A stretch of 64,000 bases of DNA from Glandiceps talaboti (Eukaryota; Hemichordata; Enteropneusta; Spengelidae). The notes beneath the pieces were generated by a model, which was given only the letters and a program-made list of their open reading frames with translations, was not told where the DNA came from and did no database searches. Position 1 is the stretch's first letter. Every line of letters begins with the position of its first letter. The position numbers and the translations under genes are program-made. Location: the NCBI RefSeq assembly GCF_964340395.1, contig NC_135563.1, positions 14,627,151 to 14,691,150 of the forward strand. The letters run 5' to 3'. Below are positions 12,901 through 22,400 of the stretch, piece by piece.

Positions 12901-15900
12901 TGTTAATATAATAATAATGTTTCAAACATATTTTATTCCAACTACTAAAACATGTTAAGAAGGACAAGTGATTTGTTCGAAACATGTCTGTTCCTCAATC
13001 AAAAGTGGAAGAAGAGAACTTGTGTTTGAATCCTAGTGCTGCCATGATGAACATACATAGTGTTATGTTAAGTTATGTGTAGTAACTGATTTCTCACCTA
13101 TAAATCATATTAAGAATGACATTTGGCAATTTTTGGCGTACCACTAAATTTTAAAAGCACTACTGTTTTGGCCACCGTCACACTATGTTGGCTAAGATAT
13201 ACTTCTACATAAGTTTTAATATATGCTATTTTGTAGATTGGCATAAGTTGCAAATGGGACCTCAATTCACGGTACCTGCAAAAGCATTTTATCTCATGCT
13301 AGAGGGTCAAAATAGAACAAGACCATGAAATCAGTCAACTTATTCTCACACACGCATATAGTAATGCATGTGTAGAGTAGAAGTTGTGGTGTCGACCAAG
13401 AAATTATTATTTTTATGACAAACCTAGGTGGTAGAATTCTATTGTAGGTACTGAGAATTGTAGATTTTATGGGAACATACAATCTATTGCATCCTCTGGA
13501 AACAAATAGGATTAAATGCTTCACATAGCAGCCTGTATCCTATCGGGTCCCATTAATGCCATTGCATTGACTTGGACATACTCTAACTCAAGGACTTTGC
13601 CGTTCGGAAACACATGACAGCACTAAAGCGCAAATCACCAATTTGCAGATTCCAAGCCAGATTTGCTGAACTATTAGCTAAATCAAGGATCATGAAGCCT
13701 CCTTCCTGACATTTAATGTGTTTGTTGATGACAGAGAGATAATTCACAAAGCTGTTTTACACCATTATGGAGAAGACTGGGAAAAGTCAACCAGTTTTGA
13801 TACTATGGTCAGCTATAAAATATTTCCACAATTTTACCATAGCAACCCTTGTTGTAGACCATACTACAGTGCCAGAAACAATTTGGTACATGAAGTACGT
13901 TACTGGGTGGATTTCAGAATGGTAAGTATTGTGATGGTAATGATAAAAATGTTGGCAGTGAGTGATGTTTTGTTTTTTTGTTTGTTTGGGGGGGGGGGGG
14001 ATTTGAAAAATTTCAACTTTAAGTAGTTCAGTTTCAGTCCATTGCCAGTCAGTAGATAAATTAGAAGTGAATCGTTACTTTTGTCAGTCTATTTAAGAGA
14101 TGATTGCAATCATGTCACACAAGCTCAATAAACAAACTTTGGTCGTTTAGGGGTGGGGCATCTGGTGTCAATGCGATTGCTGAACTTCATTTTCACACTT
14201 CTAACCAAATGTAGAAAACTTTCATGCCTTCAATGATAAACAGGTTCTGTATTTATTATTGCGATATTGATATTCATTGAAATTTACTGCTAATGTGATA
14301 TACAGTGCTGAGTTTCTGCTAATATATTAGTGTGTTCACTATGTTTTTTATATTATATTGATTGTAGTGATGTGAAGAATTTTTATCGTGGGGACATCAT
14401 ATATAAATGTGTCGATGTCGCACTTGTAAATGTTCATTTAGGGGAACGGCATTGCGTTTATTGAGCTTGTGTGATACTGTGTGATTGTCCCTAGGCTAGA
14501 AATAGTGAATCATGATTTGATTGATAATTTAAATATTTATATCTCTAAGATGAAATATAACACATATGAAGCGGTCTTACAAATGCTTGGCAATATTGGA
14601 ACAACCAATTTAAAATTAATTTTGTAATCAACATGTAAATCTAATGTGCAGTACAGAAGAGGGAATTTTCTTTTTACTCTGTTGTACGGTCACATTCGTG
14701 GAATTAAAATATAGCTGTTAATATCATAAAGGATGTTACAAACCCAGGAAGAAGTTGTGTTGCAAATATTGTGTCTGATTAAAATCTGATGTAGTGAACT
14801 TGGCATCATTTTCTTTCTTTATCTCAGATTTCCTGTGTTTATTGTTGTTTGTTCTTTTTTGATCTGTGAGTGAGTGTCTTATTCCTTCCTACATCTGACA
14901 CAAGACCAGAGGAGTTCATGTTCAAATCCTGTATTTAACATTTGAGAATTGAAATTGAAACAGAGAAACACCAAATCATAACAATAACACTGTTTTCTAC
15001 ACTCGAGCTCTTTATGAACAGAGCGTTCTGAGGTACTGTAGCCACAAGTTTCTGAGCAAGATGCGTTCTCATTGGTTGAGTAAATCTACTCAGCACTCAG
15101 GATTTGAACGTAAACTCCCATGGTATAGTGTCAGATGTATAGAACAAGGCACTCACTCATGTAACAAAAGAGAACATTGGAAACAGTGGTTAATAAAGAA
15201 ATCGCACTAAGTTCATTGCTGTAACATTAGATTCTAATCAGATTATGTTGCAATTGTGCTGTGTGTTTTAGAAAAAGTTTGGAGTTTACGGCAAGATTCC
15301 TGCAAGTTTGTACTTTATTTGTATAACTGGTATCATTTTGCTTGTTTCTGTTAATGTTCTTGAAAATATGCTAATGAAGGACCAATGGTCTTGGTGCTCA
15401 TTAGCATATCAGTTGTTTAATTCATAGATCTTGTTACAATGTATCTTTTTCATTCATCAGGATGAAATCAATACTAATGGAAACAAGACAGCAAAGACAT
15501 TTAGAGCTGCTGTGGTAAGCATATAAATTTAAGAAAACTTTAGACAATTCCTCTGTCATTCCTTTTGTTTGGTTGCTAGATACATACTGGCTAAATAGTA
15601 AAATTTGTCAAAAATATGGTATAAAACTGTATTATACCATGCACAAGCCAAGATATTGCTTTGAGCAGAAAATATGGAATATATAACCTTGTTGTTCTAC
15701 TGCATCATGACAGCCCATGTTTATGTCACTGGTTCTTTGATGACCAACTTACGAGTCAAACCATTCCAAATCACCATCGTTTTTCCAGATTTCTTCATAA
15801 ATTAAGCTTGACAAGGTATAATTATAATTATTCTCCAATATTTTTCTTCATTCAACCAGAAATACTTGTGACCTAAAGGTTTGTCACTACGAGTGACTCA

Positions 15901-16432
15901 TAATGACAAGGCCCCTTAGGTCACTCATGTCTCCCTTGGTTGAATGAAGAACAAATTTTGGGGAATAGTAGGTAAATATGAGGCATGAGTTTTGACTGAA
16001 TTACATGTATATGCAGTTTATATGGTATGAACTGCTTAGTTTTGAAATTTAACAAATGAAATTGAGGGACTTGATGTCTGCTAAGTCTTGAAATATCACT
16101 ATTTGAAGGCAAAGAAAATCAGCCAAACTTAATGATTAATGATGGGTCCACACACATACAAAACAAAGCAATACACAAATACATAGTATATGAAATGTGC
16201 TTTATTTTCAGAGTCCAAGAGCTCATTCAGAATGTTTCAGTAATGGACACTTGAGGGCGCTACAGATATCTGGAGTGTCACGAGCTGTTGGCAAAATTTC
16301 TGCGTAAGTACATATCCAGACTGTTTAAATTCAGTGTTAACTGTTACATATACGGATGACTTTCTGAGTCAGCTTTGAATACTTAAAATGATGCATTAAT
16401 TTTAGCTTCTATTGTGTGTGTGTGTGTGTGTG

Positions 16433-16469
<37 letters not shown>

Positions 16470-19400
16470 GCCTTCCTCACCATGTGTTGTCTCAAGAGAC
16501 ATGTATGTTGTCAGTGAAGTTCTATATACATGTCTACCAGGGTAACCTGTTTTCCTATCATTCACAATCTATATATATATATATTGGTCACTAAATTGTT
16601 ACATTTGACTGTGGAAGTTAACAGTGACTCTTACATTACTTTTTTTCTCTCTGTTTAATATGAATTTTAAAGACCTCAACTACAGAAGTATCAAAATAAG
16701 CTATGGAAATTGTGTTTACACTTTGGATATTTTTTATGTATTTTACACAGAGCTCCAACAGAGAAGCAAATTTATGTGCCTTATGAAGCTGTAAGATCAA
16801 CTTTAGGTGTGATTCACTTGAATGCATTGTTTAAAGTGCCAAGAAGCAGAGATGAAGATGTTGTAAATCCGCAGTGTGATGACAACGTGGCCTTAACAAG
16901 TATGTTATTTTGAGTTGTACATGTAGTATGATATAACTGGTCACAGACATTATATTCTGGTTAGGCCTTTAAAAAAAAATGTGTGGTTCCGATTACGTTC
17001 AATTTTAGAATAGCTGGGGTAGGTAGATTTGTTCATGTGTGTATGTCTAGTTCTGTTGTTTTCCATATGGCCTCTGTGTTATTGGTTTCTTCCCATCAGA
17101 TGTACAGTCATTACAGCTTGGAAGAACAGTTTTATATTGTCTTTTTAAGTTGATGTCAGTTTACGCATCCACTATTTCTCTCGAGACTTCACAATTTTTG
17201 TGATTTTATTTTATTTTTCTCAAATATGTTAAATTTTATTTTTCTCAACTGTGTACAAAAAAGTTTAGGGTTGGCAGTGAAAAACTTGGTGGGGGTCGGG
17301 TAACCAGAACCAAACAATTTTTTTTAGGCCTTATCTGAGAGATAAAAGATTTCATGGTTTGGCCACTAGGAGTGCTGTTCGCAAGCCGTTTAGGACTGAA
17401 AGTGAGGGCCAGAATAGTTATGAAGTGCATTTGTCAAACACCAGACACACAATTTCCACTCAATTTGTGTGTTGTTCTCACTTTTCTGTTTTATCAGCAA
17501 CTACCAGTATCAAAATATACCAAACCCCTACAGTAATAAGAACACACACAGAGTTCTTTTACACAAATGGTCTGTGCATTCCATGACAAAATTTTAGCCC
17601 TCACTTTGTCAAATCTGGGGCACCCTCTTGTGATCCTTGCATGCAAAATGGCCAGAGCAGCAATAACTGAAATATGGCATATTTATTGAAGAACCATACA
17701 AATCATTGTACACTTCATAATAGCTGTAATAATGCAGGATCCAACACAGACATTTTGTGCTAAGGGATAACCCTATCGTATCGCCATGGTGATATTTCAA
17801 CCTAATTTAAAGTCAAGAACATTTTGTCAGAAAAATATCAGCTTTAATAGGTAGATTAAATGTTTTAATGCTTATTTCTATGGCAAATAAAATTAGGAAC
17901 AATTACGAACACATTTTTATTCTTAGATCAAAGTATTTTAGAAAGTAAGTACTTTCTTTTTTTGGTTGTTTTCATAGAATTGTCATTTAAACCAGTTAAA
18001 AACACAAAATTACAAATCTACTTCGTAGATTAAAGTAATATAGAAACTAACTTCCATTCTTTCTGGTTGACTTTGCAGAGTTGTCATTTAAACCAATTAA
18101 AACACAAAATTACAATCATGCCAGGTTCAAAATCAGCTTTAACCAGCCACAGAAGGATCCACAGGTTGAAACGCTGGAATTCAATGCCACTCTGTTTGAT
18201 CCTTATGGAAACATACGCTGTAGTCGCATAATGAAATTTACACACACAGTGCCGTCTATAGAACAGGAAGCAGCAAAGAAAGGAAAGGTAAGTTGTCGGT
18301 TTTATTTCATTCTACATGATAATTGTCATCTGTCATCTAAAACAGTAAATATTAGTTTTTTGACAGATTTTGTCTGTATTGAGTATTGTGTTGCAGCAGT
18401 AATTTTCACTTTAGCATAATGATGTATTTTTGCCCATAGTCTGATAGATCCAGTCGTTGGTTCACTTAAATGAACATAACCACTGTTTCCGCATAATATG
18501 CGGAAACAGCGACTAGACCTTTCATGTTATACAGCCCAATGGTTGATTAGTATATTGACTGTTCAACTGTGATTGTCTCTCTTTATTTTCATTCTACATA
18601 ATAATGTACCATTACCGGTACAAACAAACTGTCCATATTGTAGAAGTAGTATGGTGGAGAGTGACACTATAAAACTTACTTGCTAGCAGACAAGTTAATT
18701 ATGTACATGCCAATATCAAATGATATTCCCATAGAGAACGCTGATAAAACAGTCCCTTGAAGATAAAGTATGTAAAGTATGCTTAAAGTGGCCATATATA
18801 TGAGGATTGCATATTTATTTGGGAATTTTAATTTATAAATTGAAACAATTTTATCATGGCTTACTACTTGAAAAATCAATGTGAAACAACATATGCCAAG
18901 TCCTTGTTTGCAACTCAATAAATTGCAAAAAAATTAATAAATGTGTAAAACATTTTACACATTTTTTTTTTTTAGCTTTTTACAATGTATTGAGTTACAA
19001 ACACAGACTTGGTATGTGTTGTTTCACATCAATTTTTCAAATAGGAAGTCATGATAAAATTGTTTTATAAATTAAAAATCCAAAAGAAATATCCAATCCT
19101 CATCCATATGGCCACTTTAACATTTTGAGCAATTACTCACTTGTATAATATTCCCATGCTCCTCATGAAGTCTTGATCCTTACCAGTTACACATTTTCCA
19201 TCATTCTACAAATAACAAATCACAAATCACAAATCAAACATCTACTGTATATCTTCCAGATATGTTCTTTTTTTAAACAGGAATTACTAATTATTTAATC
19301 TTTGTTCTTTCCTAGCCTGGTCCTGATGTAACAACTTACAGTAATTCATTTAGTAACTGTGGTGTCATCGATGTAGGTCTATGGAGAGCTCGTCTTGTGC

Positions 19401-22400
19401 AGCTGAAACAAGTCAATCCGTTTCCATATGTTACCAGCGTGTACATTGCTAGGAAACATCCTGATACAGATGAAGTCAAAGGTATGATGTCATACAGGTT
19501 GACGTAGATTTAGGAACTTATATACTGCCCTCTATAGACAATGGTCCAGTCAGACTTATTTCTGTCGTTAGTACACTTGTATTGATTACTGCTATCAACT
19601 TAATGGAAAAGTCCAGTTGACTTATTTCTGCCTTTAGTACACTTGTAATACTGCTATCAACTTAATGGAAAAGTCTCGTTAGACTTATTTCTGCCTTTAG
19701 TACACTTGTATTGATTACTGCTATCAACTTAATGGAAAAGTCCAGTTAGACTTATTTCTGCCTTTAGTACACTTGTATTGATTACTGCTATCAACTTAAA
19801 GGAAAAGTCCAGTCAGACTTATTTCTGCCTTTAGTACACTTGTATTGATTACTGCTATCAACTTAATGGAAAAGTCCAGTCAGACTTATTTCTACCTTGA
19901 ATGGATTACTTCTATTACAGCAACTTACATATGCCTTTGGGTGATAAGATAACACCATGGTAACTTACTCAACTTCAAAATCTGGTATAAAAGCTCTACT
20001 GTACTTAGCATATGTCCAGCTATTTTGGGAATTTCCTGATAGGGTTTTATGGGAATATCTCTGGTGATGACATCACAAATTACCTTATCTCTCTGTATTT
20101 CTCAAGATAATGAGATTACTTTACAGTGTAAACACTAAAAGTGTGTGCATGCAACTATAATCAAAACAAGTAATACTGATGACATAAAAGCATTGATAAA
20201 ATTGTTGACATTACAGATGTAGGTTTTGGAATTTGTAGTTTTTACCAGATTTCATTGTTCTGTCAGAAATAATGAAATCTGGTAAAAACTATACATTTCA
20301 ACCATTTTATCAATGCTTTTAAGTCTTCTGGGGTTCCCCAACCTAAATGAAAGTATGCACAATAACAAAATGAAGTATTGATAACAATTTTGATATGACA
20401 GGTGTACCAGACTGGCTATGGGAAGTTGAAGGAGTGACAGAGCTACCAGACAATGGTAACTTCTATGATGTTAAAGATATGCCTATGAACCCATTGGATG
20501 ATGATGAAGGGGAGGAATTTTATGCAAAGAAATACAAAGAGGAGGATTTTGAGGAGGAGGAAGAGATTTATGCAAATAAAGGTGATTTACATATTGTGAA
20601 AAGGAACTATGATCATGAAGGCAAATCACCTCAAGACCAGCTGGAGGAGCAACAAGATAAAAAGAGACAAGATAAGTGGGTCCGTAGAGCTATGGGACAT
20701 CATGAACCCCTAGGTGGTAGAGTTGTGAATGTGCTGGAAGGGATTGGACATAAAAGAGGCAAACTGCTCAATGGAGAGGAAATGTAAGTCTTTCAACACT
20801 GTATATTTCTTAGGGGTGAGGATCAGTAGTTCAATGTAGGATAAAAAGCTAAATTCTTTTAGTTACATCTCAAACCCCTCCCCCTTCTAACCAAATTGAC
20901 CAACATTGAAATTGTTTCAGACAACACAATTTCAAATCAGTTCTGAGTTCATACTTAGTAATGAAATTTCAAAAGATTTCTCAATTTGGCGATATTTTTT
21001 TGTACAAACAGATTCATTAAGAATAGAATCATTTTTGTAGGATGAGAACTAAAATAGCTCAACCCCCAAAAGTAAAAGAATTAAGTTTTTTATCCTACAT
21101 TGAACTATTGATCTTGCTCCTTACTATGAATGTATAATAATGTTGAAATAGAATAATTTAAATTTATGAAATGTCTCTAGTCATGTGATCTACCATTTAA
21201 TATTGCTATTACAATTATGTAGCAGTAAAAGCTGCACTAGTTGTACCTGGAGTATTATTTTTTGGATCAGACAACCATCAATATATTAACTGAAAATTGT
21301 TAAAATACCAATAATTAGACATTGTACATGTTACCAAGAGGTTTTACAGTAATAAGTTGAAGTCGTGACCACATTTGGGAGCAGACCCAAACATCAATTT
21401 GACTAGATATACAGCTGTGGACATCCAAGTGTATGAATCCCTGTGTGTAACTACACATGTAGTCAGACTAAATTGATATGTACAAGGTAGATTTTTGTCG
21501 GTAAATGACAAGTGGCACTAACTGGGTCACAATGGTCCTGATGCCATCAACATCAGACTCACTTTTAGTACCCTTGACCTTGTTGAATAACCAAGATAGT
21601 AAGTATAGCTGTGACTTCAGAAAATGTCCTTATTCCACTTTTATGATGATGTACTTTCAATGATTACACAAGACGAGTTAACAAAGGTGATCCATACACT
21701 TGCACCACTTACCATATTTGGGAAATTATTGCATGGGTTTGATGTGATGTGATGTGCACTGTCTATTGAATCACATAGGATGAGATACTAAGTATATGAT
21801 GATGACTGAAATGTTGACTTTCCCACATTTTGTTTTACAGGTCTTATTCTTTAAATTCACAATTAGAAAAATTCCTGAAGATTCTACTTATATCAACTAT
21901 TGTTGTGGTAGTGATAAAAAAGTAAGTACTGTGTAAGAATGGAAGTTGTCAGTAATTACTGGCATTTGCAGGTGAACTTCTGTAAATACCTGCATGCAGC
22001 AATTGACATTGGAAAGGTGACATTTCAACTAAGCATTTGACAGACAAATTTTGAAGCCCAATTGCATATTGACTAGTTTGGGGACAAGGAATCTTTTAAT
22101 TTGCATTAATATGAACATTGTCATTCAACAACATTTGTCAAAGTGAATGTTGATAATTATTTAAGTGTGATATATATCATTTTAGTTTGTTCCAATTTGA
22201 AATTCAGGAACACATTGATCCTAAAAACATCCTGCTCAAAGAGTTAAGTTCCTAGGCTGCAAATACTGTTATTACTCCATTTCAATAAATGCAATGTAAA
22301 ATTGGTAAGTTTGTATGTGTGTATGTGCAGTATACTGTAAAATAAAATATTTTCATGATTTTACAGTCTTCACCTAGTTCTTAAACACTAATTCTTTTAC

